This document shows positions 12,701-24,912 of a DNA stretch of 64,000 bases, one piece after another (position 1 is the stretch's first letter; each line of letters starts with the position of its first letter). Source of the stretch: Muraenolepis orangiensis (lineage: Eukaryota; Chordata; Actinopteri; Gadiformes; Muraenolepididae); NCBI GenBank assembly GCA_027704905.1, contig CM051004.1, positions 12,272,948-12,336,947 on the forward strand. The letters are read 5' to 3'. Position numbers and translations under genes: made by a program. The notes below the pieces were generated by a model, which was given only the letters and a program-made list of their open reading frames with translations, searched no databases and was not told where the DNA came from.

Positions 12701-15700
12701 GAGTGGAATCGGTATACTTGTTAACAGTACCACATTCTGAGATACTGATCAGCCCCGATTAAAAGACACCGACACCCTACCCGATAGTGGTGGGAGTCTT
12801 TCAGTATCTCACGATTCACAAATAGATTCCCGATTCAGTACATCGGGGGATGAATGCGGTGTGGCAAATTAAGGCATGAAAGCAGAGTAAAGGGTGTATA
12901 AAATAATGTTAGTTTTATATTTGTAAAGGTTGTATCAATCGAGTAATAATATAAACACACAAAGGCAAACCAAAAAAAAAGGAACCGTTACATTTCCCGT
13001 CTTGAAAAATGTCAAGCCGGACTGCTGACTCAATGAAAACGGCTACAGAGCTGCTTTGTCATGGGACTTTTTCCTTTAAAACCATTGTGACTATTTAAAA
13101 ATTGGTGAGCTAATTTAATTATTACAAAAATAGATATACCAATTATTTTGAGATTTTTAATTGGAATGTCAGGAAAAAAAAAGTAAAATCTTTTGAAATA
13201 TTGATTTAAGACATTTGAATACCAATTAAGGTCATATTTTTAGCGGAATGAATTCAATGCCTTTTAAGGATCTGCAAAACCCTGTATAGTTTTGTCATGT
13301 TCTAGTGCAGCCTACAAGCCAACGTCGCAACCGAGCGGTGTCGCAAACCGTTTAACACTCACCCAGCTGATGGCCTCCAGCATCTTCAGATCCAGGGGGT
13401 CTCCAGACAGCTGTCCCTCGATCTTGGTAAGGGAGTGGCAGGTAGCCATGCAGGCCACAAACTGGGACTTGACCAAGCACTCCTTGTAGGCACTCTGCTC
13501 TGACAGTTGAAAACTGGAGAGACAGCGAGAGAGAGACCAGAACATGGGGTGTGGACTAGGACTGGGAGGATGGTCGCAAGGAAACCAAAAAACCTTGTCA
13601 GAATGAGGTCAAAAGCTACATTGGCTGGACTGTCTATAAAACGCTAGAGGGCTTTCATTTTGAAGCGGTGGACACAGGAAGACACATGTTGAAACTACCT
13701 TTAAACAGGACAGCCACACACACACACACACACACACACGCGCATAGAGCGTGCCAATATCATAACATCGTCATCCATATTACATTACACTATCATACTT
13801 TTGCTGGACCTTCTGGACTCATTACAGTTGCTGCACTGTACTGCACTGTATTCATGATGCTGCTGCACTACTGGCACTTAAAAATGCTTTTATGCACAGT
13901 TCAAATCATCCATCAGTCACTTTATGTTCTTTTTATTGTGTACAGTATTTCTATTTTTTTATAATTCATACTGCGAGAGGGAATGGGGAGTAAGCATTCC
14001 ATTGTACAAATCTTGAACACACACACCCCCCCCCCCCTCCCCCCTACCTGCCGTTCTCCACTCTCTGGATCCCCCACAGATCCAGTCCATCTTCTGTTAG
14101 GGTTCCGGTCTGGACAAACCAATGTAATGCAAATGTAATCAACAGGGGTATATCAACACAGCCCATACTCCTGTGTGCGTGTTTATGTGTGCATGTGCAT
14201 GCTTGTACATATGTACATGTGCACTGTATAATACACAAAAACACGCACCTTGTCGAAGCAGACCAGGTTGAGCTGCCCACAGATGTTGATCCTCTGGGGG
14301 CTGATGCAGAAGATGCCAACCCGCTTGAGGCGACGCTGGGCGTACACGATGCCGGCCGTCATGGCGGCGGGCAGGGCGGGCGGCACGGTGATGGTGATGA
14401 TGTCCAGAGACTCCAGGATGATATCCTTGACGGGCACCTGGAAGACACAGACGAAGGGCTTTTAACGTGAACCAACGTCGAGTGAATTCTTACCATAGGG
14501 TGGCCCTCGTGGTCAATCAAACCCCTAAACCCCTGAGCCACGTGGCGGCGAGGTCACCGCGTTCTTACCCCTTTCATGATGCTCAGGACGAGGCTGTAAA
14601 TGAAGCCGATGGTGGCCACGCCCACCAGGCACAGGAGGAACAGGTAGGCGTCGTGGTACAGCTTGAAGTCGGTGGGCTTGGGGTACAGGATGGAGCGCAC
14701 AAGCTGGCCCTTGGCTGTGCTGAACCCTGGGACGACACGGGGAGGGAAACACTTGAGGATCATCATCATCATCATCGCTTTGAGTCAGATGTAATGGGTT
14801 GTTGTTTTCGAATGTCAAGGCTAGTCACAGCAGGTGTAGCCAGGTGTAGTCCTCATGAAGACTCACTTCTAGCCTAAAATGTATATGTGCAGTGTGCGTC
14901 GTCAGTGGCTGGTTGAAGCAGTCTCACCCGGCCCGAGTAAGGCTATTTCGCCTCTGGGGCTGGGTGAGGCTGCACACCTGGGGTGCATTCAGCAATCAAG
15001 GCCCGCTGGTTAAACCAGCCGTCCACACGCACACTTGGAAGTGTGTGTGTGTGTGTCAAGCTTTTATCACCTGCTCCGCCTGCTTAAACATTCTCAAACA
15101 TTACAATAAACCGGTCCAAATTCAACTACTAAACAACTGCCTGTGTCTTGGGCCAACTGCTACAGTATAGCATACATGTGTATAATACATACACAGAGTG
15201 GAGGTATTGATTGAACAGATGTGTTAACCTCAAGAACTGAATATTAATCTAAAAGAGATTCACTTCAATGGGTTAAGAAGTGAAAGAACAAAATGTATTG
15301 TGGTTTGTCAAATGGTAAGGCCAATACAAGGCAAAAGAACACACACACAAACACACAAACACCACCCCCCCCCCCCCACACACACACACCTGTGCGGACC
15401 ACCACGGCCTTGACGAGCTCGCCAGTGTAGAAGCGTGTCTGGATGACGTGCGTGCCGCAGAAGAGCGTGTGTCTCTTGTGCTCCTCTGTGGAGAACACAC
15501 AGTCCGGCTCCGCGTCCCGGTCCCCCGGCACCGGGTTAGGAAGGTTGGTCTTGGTGACCGGGACACTCTCACCTGGTGGTGGTGGGGGGGGGGGGTGACG
15601 ACGACGACAGAAGTAGTGATCAGCTTGGGGATCAAGGATGCAAGAGGAGAACTTGTGTATGGTGTATGGTGAAGCACAAAGTACACGCAAGCCAAAAGTC

Positions 15701-18700
15701 AATTTGAGAGGCTAGATTAGTAATAATAAACGCTAAATACTAATTCGGATTTTGTCATTATACCTTTACACTCAAGAATGGTTGTATTCCTTTTTTTCTA
15801 AATGAGGAAGCTCTTTTAAACCCTTATGACTTCTTGTAAGACATCACAAGCCATGAATCATCAGAAATCAGAATAGTAAACATTCACAAGATAGTACATA
15901 ACCTGAATCGTAAACCCTTTCTAGTACAGCTGTAAATACATGCACTATTTGTTCTGACCGTTTAATATGAAATATACCTAGTTGTGTATAGTACACGCTC
16001 TACCAAAAAGATCCCACAAATGTTTAGGATGAACCAACAGTAATAATGCAGGCCACGGCGGCTTGACCTCCGACCTGTGAGCATGCTCTCGTTGACGATG
16101 CAGGTGCCCGTGATCAGCACCGCGTCGCACGGCATGATGGTGCCGTTGCTGGGGATGACCACGACGTCGCCGGGCACCAGGTCGGTGGAGATGACATCGT
16201 CGATCTCTGTGGAAGAAGTGGACGGCAGGAGGCTCAGTGTGTGGGGTTTCAACAGAGCCACACTCCCTTGTGCCAGTTTTGTAACAGAAATTCAGTCAGT
16301 TGGAACTCCTAGGCCACAGGGTGGAGCGAGGGTGGATAAGCAAGGATAGAGAGATGTGGTGTGTCAAACTGCAGCCCACACGACTGTGTGTGTGTTGATT
16401 TATAAAAACCAAGCCACGTTCTAAGTCTCTAAAAGAGAAGCATCGACACCAAACCAAAAAAAATGAAGTGTATTTTCCTTAATTATTCTGGTATCGGATG
16501 TTATTTGTATATGGAACATTCTGATATAGACTGGTTACTTGGATAACACACCGATATCCAATCGGTGTATCCAAGCGGCTTCAGCCCGCCCCAAAAGCTA
16601 AAATATTGGCGTCAGAGCAGGTGTAGAAAATGTGAGTTGATGCCAGGAAAGGACAGAAGTGGTGCATAAGGGAGATACAACCCTGGAGTGTCCATCAGCA
16701 GATCCCCTTACCCATAATACCCCGGGACAGGAACTGTCCCAGGGTCCCCATGCACGGACCACTGCAGCAGAGGGACGGACACGGACACACAGTGTCCAAC
16801 CATAGCAGCCTTTTTGAAAGGCAGCCAATCCATGTTGTAATGTTGTAATCCAGTCTGGTTTAGCAAAGTACCAAAAAAGTGCCTCTTCTAAGGTTTTGGT
16901 TTGGAAAGGAAACTCAAGGAAAACAACAGAGGAGCCAAAGGGGCAAAACTAAATAAAATAAGGACGTGTGTGATGCAGTTTCAAGACAATCAACACACAT
17001 ACAAAACCCACAAAGGAAGATGGAACAAACCGTTGTTGGCTCGGCAGATGGACATGCGGACGATGCTGTGGGCTGCCACCATGTCGCGTAGTGTGATGTA
17101 TTGCTGGAAGAAGAAGACAAGAAAATGTTTTTTCACTATAAGGCCAGGAGGCCTTAATTCTCTTTCTAAATCCTACCAGCTTGCGGTTGCAAGCGCCTTA
17201 TGCAAGCGCCTTATGCGTATGGTTCTGTGTATGACATGTTCGTACCTTTTTAATGGTGTACAAAGAGGTAGCTATGGAGATTAAGGACATGAACACGATG
17301 GTAGCAGCGTAGTAGTAGTACTCCTCGAAAGACCACAGGATCACACTGAAGAGCTGGAAGATGTAGAACGGGTTCAGGACCTGCGTGAGGACAGAGAGAA
17401 CTCGATGAGAGAAGCACACACACAAATCTTATAAGCCTAGAAAAAGTTTAACCGAAATGTCCACCAGATTGCAATACCTATGCAAATAAACAGGCACATC
17501 CTGCTTGGAAGGAGAGAAAGAAGACAAGATGAGGAAGATACTAATGAGACAAGTGTGTCAACTGACAGAAAATAACTGGAAACAAGCAGGACAATGTCAT
17601 TTCTTAGTAAACATCTACACCACATATATGGGTTAACCGAACACGCCAGCCCTTGATAAGCTCATCCTGCACTCCCTCACCCCTGAAGACCTGGGGTGAG
17701 GTCTTCCCAAAAGTAGTACAAGATAGGAGCGTGTACGGGAAATTCCATTCTTTTTAAGCAGCACTGTTATTCGACACTATGAAATAAAGTGAAAGTCCAG
17801 ATGGGGGGGGGGGGGGGGGGTGTTTCTGATGAAACTGTGAGTCACTATTGTGAAACATGTGAAAACCCGACAGTTGGCAACACAAAGAGTGTGGTAGCAG
17901 ACGAAATTCACAAATATGAATCTAGTGAAACAACGTAGCTAGGTATTAGTATACTCTGATATTTGACTGGTTTATGGTGACTGGAACGCAGGGCAAGTGT
18001 GTGCAAGCTCCAATCCACACAGCCTTGCTCATTTGTTAATGTGTGACATGGTTAACTACTTCAATCATCAATGGAATGCCAACACACTCCGGGTTGATTC
18101 CCCAGTTGTTTCCACTCATTTTAAATTCCACATAAATACTGGACATGAACCACTCGCAAAGCCCAAAGACATTTATTTACAGATCCGGGTTTCCTGGAGC
18201 TTGAACCAGGACTCATGAAATGGCACTAGGGCTGCGATTGTTCGCTGTCGATTATATTATTGATTATTCAATTCATCCAAGAACAAAAACACAGACAATT
18301 TTGTCAGATGGCTTTGTCTTTGACTAAGAGCAAGAGATAAAGGAGAAAACATTTGTCATTATTTCACATGCAATACTAAAAGTAAGATATAGTAATATTA
18401 CCTCCTCCTTTAACCTATATTGCTCACAATAATTCAAATGTTATATACATGACATCCCTACACAAAGACATGCTTAACATAATGGTAAAAATACAATAAT
18501 TAGATGCGATACACATCCCAACAAGCCCAACTCACACACCGTCAGTCAAGCTCAAATTCTTATCAACACAACACTTCATTGAATGAGTGTAGCAGGCTAA
18601 CGAAAAAAGCTCTCCCTTCGCTGCGGTACCAACGACTGGACCGAAGGAGGGAGAAAAGAGGGTGCCCAGGGTGGTTGTGGTCCTTAATGATGGAGCCTTG

Positions 18701-21700
18701 TTCCGACCGCTGATGGGGGGCCAAAAGTGAACGCAGCAGTTATGTAGTTATATTGAAGTAACACATTTCTTATTAACAAATTGAATGAATACAGTGGTTA
18801 ATTGGTCTGATTCAATGCAAGACTGGGCCAGCTCGTATATTATGTATAAAATCCATCAAGCTACTTGTAATCCAGTGATTGGCCCGTGTGCTCGGTCTCA
18901 GACTGCTGTAGACGGTCTCAACAGCCAGGTTTTACCTTACACCAGGACCACCAGCCAAACGCAAACCAACTGGTTAGGCTGGTTTGATGTGTAACTTCCT
19001 TTTCTTATGAGGAACATTTGGAAATGAAATACATTAGTATAATTGGTGTCTGGCTTTTTCCAAATACCGGACTCTCTAGAAACTATTTTTGAAAAGAAAG
19101 AAAGCCGATAGTGCCGTAAGATCCTGACAACTTCCTAAATGTCTTAGTGTGATCGCTGGAAAATAAGAACTGCTCTGTAAGAAAAGGTGTAGTTTGTTTA
19201 ATCCTGGGCCCCACCTCTTTAATGAGCAGCTTGAAGACCGACGGCACCTTCACCGCAATATCATTCATTCCAAAGAACAGCCTCCTGTCGGAGGGTCGGA
19301 GAGAAACAAGCAGTTGAAACATTTACATACAGAGAATGAGTGTAAACATGTTGGCTCTGTGGAAGGCAGGCACACGGAGGCATACCATGGGATAAGAACA
19401 CCAGGCATAAGTTATACATAATAATGAATAAATAGTAATGAATGTACGTATTTAAGCTATACGTCAAGAAAACACCATGTGGTTATATTCCCCTTCTACT
19501 AGGGTTAGAGAGAAAGACCATTTTTTTGGATTAAATATGCATTTGTTTTAATTGTTCATAGAATTTGATCACCGATACATGATCATTTCTGAATTGGTTT
19601 ACATTTTTAGAAAAGACTTTGAACGGGATAGTGAGGAGGTGTGGCTAGGGGCCAGATGGGGTTACCTGTACTCCTGCAGGTTCCTGGCCAGCCCGGTGCT
19701 ATGCTCAGAGTGCAAGGATGAGCAGCTCACCTGCAGATCTTCCAGGCCTCTGGAGGATGTATATATTATAAAAAATGTGATACTTTAATTGACAGTTAAT
19801 TAATTAATTAAGAGTAGTCCTCAATCAAAAAACAAAATAATAAACGTATAATATGATATGACATGTGCATAATGCCAATTAATATATACAGAGTACAGTA
19901 ATAGTACACAATATAACCGTCACAGCTGATGACACAGTGTCGTAGTGCTTCATGTATACACATTTTACAATCAATCCATCCATTCATCTATCCATCTGCA
20001 GGGTGCTTACGTTAAAACTTCAAAGTTCTGTGCTTCTTCATTCCAGTAGTACTTAGCACTGTGGTGTGTGAAATACCGGATCTGCAGGGAAGAATAGGAG
20101 TTGGTTGGTGTGTGTGTGTGTGTGTGTGTGTAAATAAAAGTGTGAGATCACACACAGGAGCAAACCAAAAAAGATGATGTGTTTCGGCTGCGCGTGTGTG
20201 CGTGTGTGTGTGTGTGTGTGTGTGCGCTCAGGAGACCTGTGTGGGTTGGTATTCTCCATATCTGCGGATGAGCTCCTGACCGGGGTCCACCTCCGACGCC
20301 TGAGTGGCGGGGGTGTTGTCGGGGGAGGGGGTGGAGGTGGTCTGGGTATCCAGGATGTGAAAGGGGCTCCTTCCGGGAGCGAGTATGACTCGCACCTTGG
20401 CCAGGAACCAACGCCGGAACTCATCCTGTGGTACCACAAGGACGAAGAAACGCCACGCAGAGGTTAGGCTGAGAGAGTGTTACAAAGTGGCGTTATCCCG
20501 GTCGAGTGTAACGCATCTTCAGGTCTAAGAATTAGAATACATGTTTTGGACAAAGAATTTCACAAGGCTAAGTATCTAAAGCATCTAATGGAGTGACAGA
20601 TATCTCTCTATCGGAAGTATCTCCCACTCTCTAAAACCACGCAACTAAAATGGATACAGCTCCCTCTGCCCTCTCTCGTGCAATGATTTGTAAGGACCTG
20701 TAACGAGGTTAACGTGTAGTATACATGCCATTTGGTGGACAATAATAGATTGTTCGTGATGCTCTCCCATTGGAGCTTGCCAGGACCACAGATGGACACG
20801 CACAAACGCTCACACACGCACGCCTGCAGCTCTGAATAAAACTAATGGGTCTCTTCACAAGAGATGGGGACTCTGTCACACAACAGTGACTTGAGACTTG
20901 ACTGACAATAACAATGATCATATTAATGTCCCATTAATATAGAAAAGAAACAAACACATTTGTAAGAAACCTCATAATGAAATAATATTATATTAGTTAT
21001 ACTGCATACAATTATACATACAATTATAGTCTTATTATATATATCCATTTACGGTTTATCAGATCGGTACTCTGAATATGTTTATTCTGAATCTGTATAG
21101 AAAAGGGGTAACAACCGTAAGAGACTCGTGACCAAAGACATGACTTGGCCTTTAGCTCAAAGACTTGTGCGTTCTCACCCGTTTGTTTGCAAGATAACTC
21201 AAAAAGGTATGCACGGAATTGGGCAAAACGTAGCGGATAGATTACTCATGGGCAAAGGAACAGTTGGTTCAATTTTGCAGATCCAGATAAGAATCCGGAT
21301 CCAGGAAATGTTTGAACGATTCTTTAGCATTGGGAGATAGGGCAAAGGGGACTTTTTGGTGTAGCGGAGGTATGCCCTGTACTCCGGGCACTCTAGTCTA
21401 ACAAGCGTTGCAGTCATTTGTAACTGCAATTGCGACATTATGAGGATGTAGTGGCACTGCATCGTAATCGGCACAGGGAAAGACACTGCCGGAAAAGTAA
21501 GAAAAAAAGTGGAAGGCACTGTAAACATGCACTTGTGTGAACTTGATCAAGATAGTTCCACCACCGTCTCCATTTTCAGCCAAGGAAAATCCGAAACACA
21601 CACACACACACACACTTTACAACCACCATGAAAGTATTTAGTTTGCTGTTCCAGGTCCCTCGTGGTACTTAAAAAAGCAAAGTGCACATGCATTTATAAA

Positions 21701-23760
21701 CAAAAAATTTAAAAGACTGGTCTGAACCTGCACTCCTGCACACACCAAGCTGCTTTACAAGATACAAAACATAATGTCCACACAACAGGACAAGTGTGTT
21801 GTGAAATACTAACATTTGACATGGCAGGCAGGCCATTACTCTCTAGTCAGAGGAACAAAAAAAAGAAAATGCTCCTAAGCTTGAATGTTTGTATTTGTAA
21901 TTTTTTTGTCATGCTCTAACTCAGCCTTCGGTCACGACCCAAACATTCTGCAAATTAATTAATTAGGAAAATGAATGTTCCTAATTCAAATAGAAGACAA
22001 AGCTGTTTTGCTAAGCTGGTCAGTTGAGCTCAGACGTGTGGGGCTGTTTTACTGCCGTGTTTGCGCTCTCTGGCTGAGGTAATGTTGAGTTTGACTTCTG
22101 TGCTTCCCCTCACTCTCAATCTTGGGCACAACTTCAAAACTAAATGACAAGGAAGAGTTTAGAAACGTTGGCTTCACCAAAGCCAACACTGTCTTTTAAG
22201 GTAGGGAGGAGCTCAGCAATAACAGCTTCAAAATACAAACAAATTTGTACGTCTCCAAAGGAAGCATTCTTAGTATCGGGGAAAAGTCACAAGAATTATT
22301 CCTGTGCAAAGAAGAGACTTTCAAGAGACAAGTGTTTTGATAGCAGAAAAGTCAGTTATGCGTGTAGCACTGCTTAAGTGAATTGCTTGTTTTGTGCGTT
22401 TCGTTAGTTGTTAGGCAAGTTAGTAGTTAGGCGACTTGTTGGGTTGCTGACATGATTGACAGTCCGTATCCGAGGGGCGTGCTTGTCCCTCATGCAGATT
22501 ATCATCAATATCTACATTGTATTAACGGTGGGTGAGTGTGTCGGAATGTGCATCTGCATGACTGACAAATGTTGGAAATTGTGTGTGATTTTTAAAGATA
22601 ATATATATCTACCAGGCCTTCAAGTTGAGAAATACAAAATAAAGTAGAACATATTGGCCAATATAAAAGGTGTATATACATGTTTTACAAGGTGGTGAGA
22701 AAAGTAACATTACACTCAGCATGTGTGACTATTGCCATGACGACTGAAAGAGTTCAGTTGTTCAGTGGTCCCCGGGGCCCCGGGTCAGCGCTCACCGTGC
22801 CGCGGAGAAGCACCACCTGGGCGTCCTGCACTGCGGCGCGGGTGCAGGTCGACTTGACGCACCACTCCGGCAGCCAGTAGAGCAGCAGCAGGAGGAAGCC
22901 CCCGGAGCACAGCACGCCCAGCCCCACCACCGCCAGGCGCCAGCGGCATAGACGGAAGCCCTGCAGCTCCTGCCGAACCAAGGGAGGAGGGGTGTGGGGG
23001 GGGGGCGGGGGTTAGAGGTTACAAATTTGATCGCCTGCGATGGTGAAGACTTGGGATAGGAAGCATGTGCTACGAGAGGGAAAATCATGCCAGATCTTTG
23101 CCTTATTTAGAAGACTTCATTTTTGGACTGCTAGGCTACGGGAAACACTTTATTTTCATTCCGACCATCACTGAATTAAATAGTTAAGGACAAAACTGCA
23201 TAAAGATCACAAATCAGTTAGACAGTTGGAATTACAGCTATGCAGTTTAATCAGTCAAATTAATGGACAAGAAAAACTAAAACAGGCATAAGGCAAAAAC
23301 CATAACCAGCCCACTCTGGGTTGTGGTTTGATCTATTGTAGTCTGTCAAAATTGAACACTTCCAACACAAAATATATGATCTAATAGCAATGAATGAATC
23401 ATCTGTTGGCCCAAACATTGCAACATGTGCCTATTCTGTACTCTTCTTTAGCCAATATGCAAAAATAATGCAAAGCATAATATTTACAGACATCTTGTGG
23501 TTAGCTTGAGGAGTTTTCCCCACCTTCTACCTCAATGGTAATAATAAATATTAGAGGAAAAACGTTCGTTTTGTGTTTCGTATTTATCCACATGTTTACG
23601 AGAAATACAATACATTTTGTTACTTGTAGGTGCAGTGTATCAAAACATTGAAGCTGCAAACCAGTAAAACAAATCTGAATAAACAAAAGGAAACATAAAC
23701 AGCCCCTACCATCTCATCCTCTTCTCCTCTGTTGAGGATCTTGACGTTGGCCTGCTCCAT
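904..23760 (-). CDS. atp13a3: ATP13A3-type P5B ATPase (probable polyamine transporter), 30 coding exons, 3' end open
   Basis: P5B P-type ATPase; the mammalian ATP13A3 protein is an endosomal membrane pump implicated in polyamine uptake. Coding exons in transcript order (minus strand): 23710-23760, 22796-22969, 20237-20425, 20011-20081, 19666-19749, 19215-19284, 17246-17380, 17031-17103, 16075-16206, 15390-15572, 14569-14726, 14249-14437, 14048-14109, 13363-13513, 12543-12662, 11467-11620, 11164-11284, 10728-10852, 8947-9107, 7958-8089, 7232-7311, 6989-7031, 6716-6825, 5892-5988, 5498-5570, 4884-5061, 3895-4070, 3612-3700, 3176-3256, 904-996. Every join is GT-AG and the phases agree, giving 1185 codons without a stop; the human protein is about 1226 residues. 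The ATG at 23760 starts MEQANVKILNRGEEDEM, which matches the family N terminus. ATP13A3 rather than ATP13A2/4/5 is supported by similarity along the whole length and by the TMEM44-LSG1 neighbourhood. I did not find the expected last C-terminal exon, so it probably lies left of base 1. Confidence 0.93.
1095..1290 (+). repeat. dispersed fish repeat with a TATATAGCGC-type core
   Basis: Contains ttatatagcgcttttctaa and ccaatggttactcaaagcgc, a widely dispersed fish repeat signature, then a 'gtcttgctcaaggacacc' block also seen in related SINE-type repeats. It lies in the atp13a3 intron between 997 and 3175; the rest of that intron shows only the hAT-like relic at 2215-2330. Confidence 0.6.
2215..2330 (-). 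mobile_element. hAT-like transposase relic
   Basis: The minus strand reads VIPVSSVQQSGDSPSKT then ALRNRLQEEKLRHL, resembling the C-terminal dimerisation region of hAT transposases. Related sequence occurs at about 49860-49935. Only a short decayed piece is present. Confidence 0.4.
5696..5842 (+). repeat. tRNA-derived SINE relic
   Basis: Contains a B-box-like cgagttcaatccccagc and a ctgagcaagctgcccaacacc block, shared in form with relics at 53900-54070 and 55670-55790. It lies in the intron upstream (in transcript sense) of exon 24. Confidence 0.4.
5844..5884. repeat. (TG)n microsatellite next to an atp13a3 splice donor
   Basis: About 41 bp of perfect TG repeat. On the transcript strand a CA repeat starts about eight bases after the exon 24 donor (exon ends at 5892). 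Confidence 0.95.
6716..11620 (-). CDS. atp13a3: atp13a3 coding exons 16-23: nucleotide-binding and phosphorylation domains
   Basis: These exons cover about residues 615-922. Exon 16 (11467-11620) contains YMKGAPE, the nucleotide-binding domain motif, near residue 651. Exons 17-18 carry GFRVIALAHRRLESKL and the MVTG end of the TGDN motif, which completes in exon 19 (8947-9107) as DNMLTAISVARDCGM. Exon 20 (7958-8089) has the HFAMSGKSF block. Exon 21 (7232-7311) encodes VFARMAPDQKTQL. Exon 22 (6989-7031, only 43 bp) carries the hinge motif GDGAND near residues 879-884. Exon 23 begins ALKRAHSGISLSELEA. An eight-copy 44-bp minisatellite lies 10 bp upstream of the exon 21 acceptor. Confidence 0.92.
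7151..7184. repeat. (AT)n microsatellite
   Basis: About 34 bp of AT repeat preceded by a run of A, in the intron between exons 21 and 22 of atp13a3. Confidence 0.9.
7321..7672. repeat. 44-bp minisatellite, eight copies, beside atp13a3 exon 21
   Basis: Units start at 7321, 7365, 7409, 7453, 7497, 7541, 7585 and 7629. Copies are almost identical; single-base changes occur in the cacggggtga part. On the transcript strand each unit carries GTAAGT and a CTCAC/GTGAG inverted repeat. The array ends 10 bp before exon 21 (starts 7311), so it occupies the place of the polypyrimidine tract. Confidence 0.95.
8299..8391. repeat. ATAGAT/TATC-type simple repeat
   Basis: Alternating agatata and tagatatc motifs, partly self-complementary, in the intron upstream of atp13a3 exon 20. 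Confidence 0.8.
8690..8925. repeat. degenerate GA-rich tandem repeat (gagcgatagaacgagaga-like)
   Basis: Imperfect repeats of about 16-20 bp built from gatagaa, cgagaga and gagcga, filling most of the intron end just before the exon 19 donor (exon ends at 8947). Confidence 0.75.
9612..9695. repeat. (TG)n microsatellite
   Basis: About 84 bp of uninterrupted TG repeat in the intron between exons 18 and 19 of atp13a3. Confidence 0.95.
12270..12345 (+). repeat. LINE/SINE 3' tail fragment
   Basis: Contains aagggctatataaataaaa followed by an ATT-rich run, a common 3' end of fish non-LTR repeats. Intronic in atp13a3. Confidence 0.5.
12543..17103 (-). CDS. atp13a3: atp13a3 coding exons 8-15: actuator domain, P5B signature and phosphorylation site
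   Basis: These exons cover about residues 259-614. Exons 8-9 form the actuator domain (STDLVPGDVVVIPSNGT). The dephosphorylation loop TGES is assembled across the 16075/15572 junction, near residue 326. Exon 12 (14249-14437) contains PPALP at about 459-463, the membrane signature of P5 ATPases that coordinates the transported ion or polyamine, and ends exactly after FDK. Exon 13 (14048-14109) starts TGTLTEDGLDLWG, so the catalytic DKTGT motif (phosphorylated Asp about residue 502) is interrupted by a phase-0 intron. Exons 14-15 enter the nucleotide-binding domain (CMATCHSLTKIEG, then an acidic and proline-rich loop). All key catalytic residues are present, so this copy looks functional. Confidence 0.92.
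15362..15390 (-). repeat. (GT)n(G)n tract overlapping the exon 10 splice donor
   Basis: The donor of exon 10 (exon ends 15390) is the first GT of a GTGTGTGTGTGTG tract that runs into about 15 consecutive G on the transcript strand. The splice site is embedded in simple repeat. Confidence 0.85.
17246..23760 (-). CDS. atp13a3: atp13a3 coding exons 1-7: N-terminal membrane segments
   Basis: These exons encode residues 1-258. Exon 2 (22796-22969) carries a long hydrophobic stretch around residues 30-55, ending in LLLLLYWLPEW, the P5B-specific N-terminal membrane-associated segment before the usual P-type helices. Exon 3 (20237-20425) is a hydrophilic, variable region rich in T, S and P. Exons 4-6 carry IRYFTHHSAKYYWN and the highly conserved NDIAVKVPSVFKLLIKE. 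Exon 7 (17246-17380) begins VLNPFYIFQLFSVILWS and provides the first two core transmembrane helices. Exon 5 was placed at 19666-19749 because the apparently simpler acceptor a few bases inward would create an immediate stop, whereas the upstream acceptor preserves frame and the family motif GLEDLQ. Confidence 0.9.
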
Positions 23761-24837
23761 GCTGTCAACTCAAGTCCCACCCGTCGAGTCACTGCAAACG
23801 GGACAGATCGTGAACAATCATTGAAGCGGTCGACACTGCTACCTGGGCTTCTCTGGGGCCCCCTCCAACGACAAAGACACAGCTGGTTGATAAGTAGAAC
23901 CGGTTTAATGTAGAGTTTGAGCAGAGCAGGTGGTATGTGCTGACATGTCACTACAATACATCACATTCATTCACGTGCATTCAACATATAGGCAAGAGGA
24001 CTACTCGTCAGCAGAAGTCATACGTTTAGTTCCTTCCCAACAAGCCTCCAACAGAACCAGTGTTTAGGTAAAAGTACAATAAGGCTGCCCTAGATTTTAC
24101 ACAATAAGTACATCAAACAAGGGCTACAATGACAAATATTGAAGCAAATTCCACAATGATCCTCCAGAGTGTGTATGAGGTGTGGCTGGTTTAACCTGTG
24201 TTCCTTATGTGGGGTATGTTCCCCAGTTCAAGCACACCAGGGGCAGGCAAGATCTGGTGCAGACGCAAGCATACATAAAGTATCGATCGTGGTATCGATA
24301 AATGTACCCAGATCATTAACATGTCTGAACAATGATATAGATATCAATAACTATTAAAGAAGAGAAGAAAAAAGGTTTCCTGCACTAATTTCAAATTGTT
24401 TTAGAAACGGTGTCTAATGTACTAATGCAGAGCTGTGAACTATAGTTAAAGAATCCAAATGTCCATTGTGTTGAAGCAAATGAAAATATGCCACAGAGCA
24501 AATATCCGTCCTTAATTTGGGCCATTTGCGTCACCGAATTACATGCACCAATATACGACAGAATGGGGCATCCGAATTGTTCACCCAGAAGGCAACTAAA
24601 TTGAAAGACCATGGGCAATAAAGGTGTACTGAACATCACAGCACAAACGGAATACAATTCGTTGGTATATTTTCAAAAAACGGAGGTACTGTGAATAAGA
24701 CTTGTTGGTTAAATTACATTTGAGTATCTGTAGAACTATCCAGACAAAAGGAAAAAAGCAGGACACAGTCCAACCACGACGACAGAAACGCATGCAAAAC
24801 AAGTGTTCAGATGCCATCCTGAATAGGCTTACTAATG

Positions 24838-24912
24838 TACTTACTAATGTACACCTTGTAAGTCGCTTTGGATAAAAGCGTCTGCCAAATGCCCTAAATG
24901 TAAATGTAAATG
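24838..24912 (+). repeat. SINE 3' tail (gtcgctttggataaaagcg type)
   Basis: The block gtaagtcgctttggataaaa followed by gcgtctgccaaatg and short aaatgt repeats is the conserved tail of many fish SINEs. It lies in the long 5' intron of atp13a3. Confidence 0.7.

Noticed and set aside
14467..14877. 136-residue plus-strand open frame
   Set aside because: Antisense to atp13a3 exon 11 (14569-14726); no family similarity.
20174..20467. 97-residue plus-strand frame with Gly-rich run
   Set aside because: Antisense of atp13a3 exon 3 and an adjacent GT repeat.
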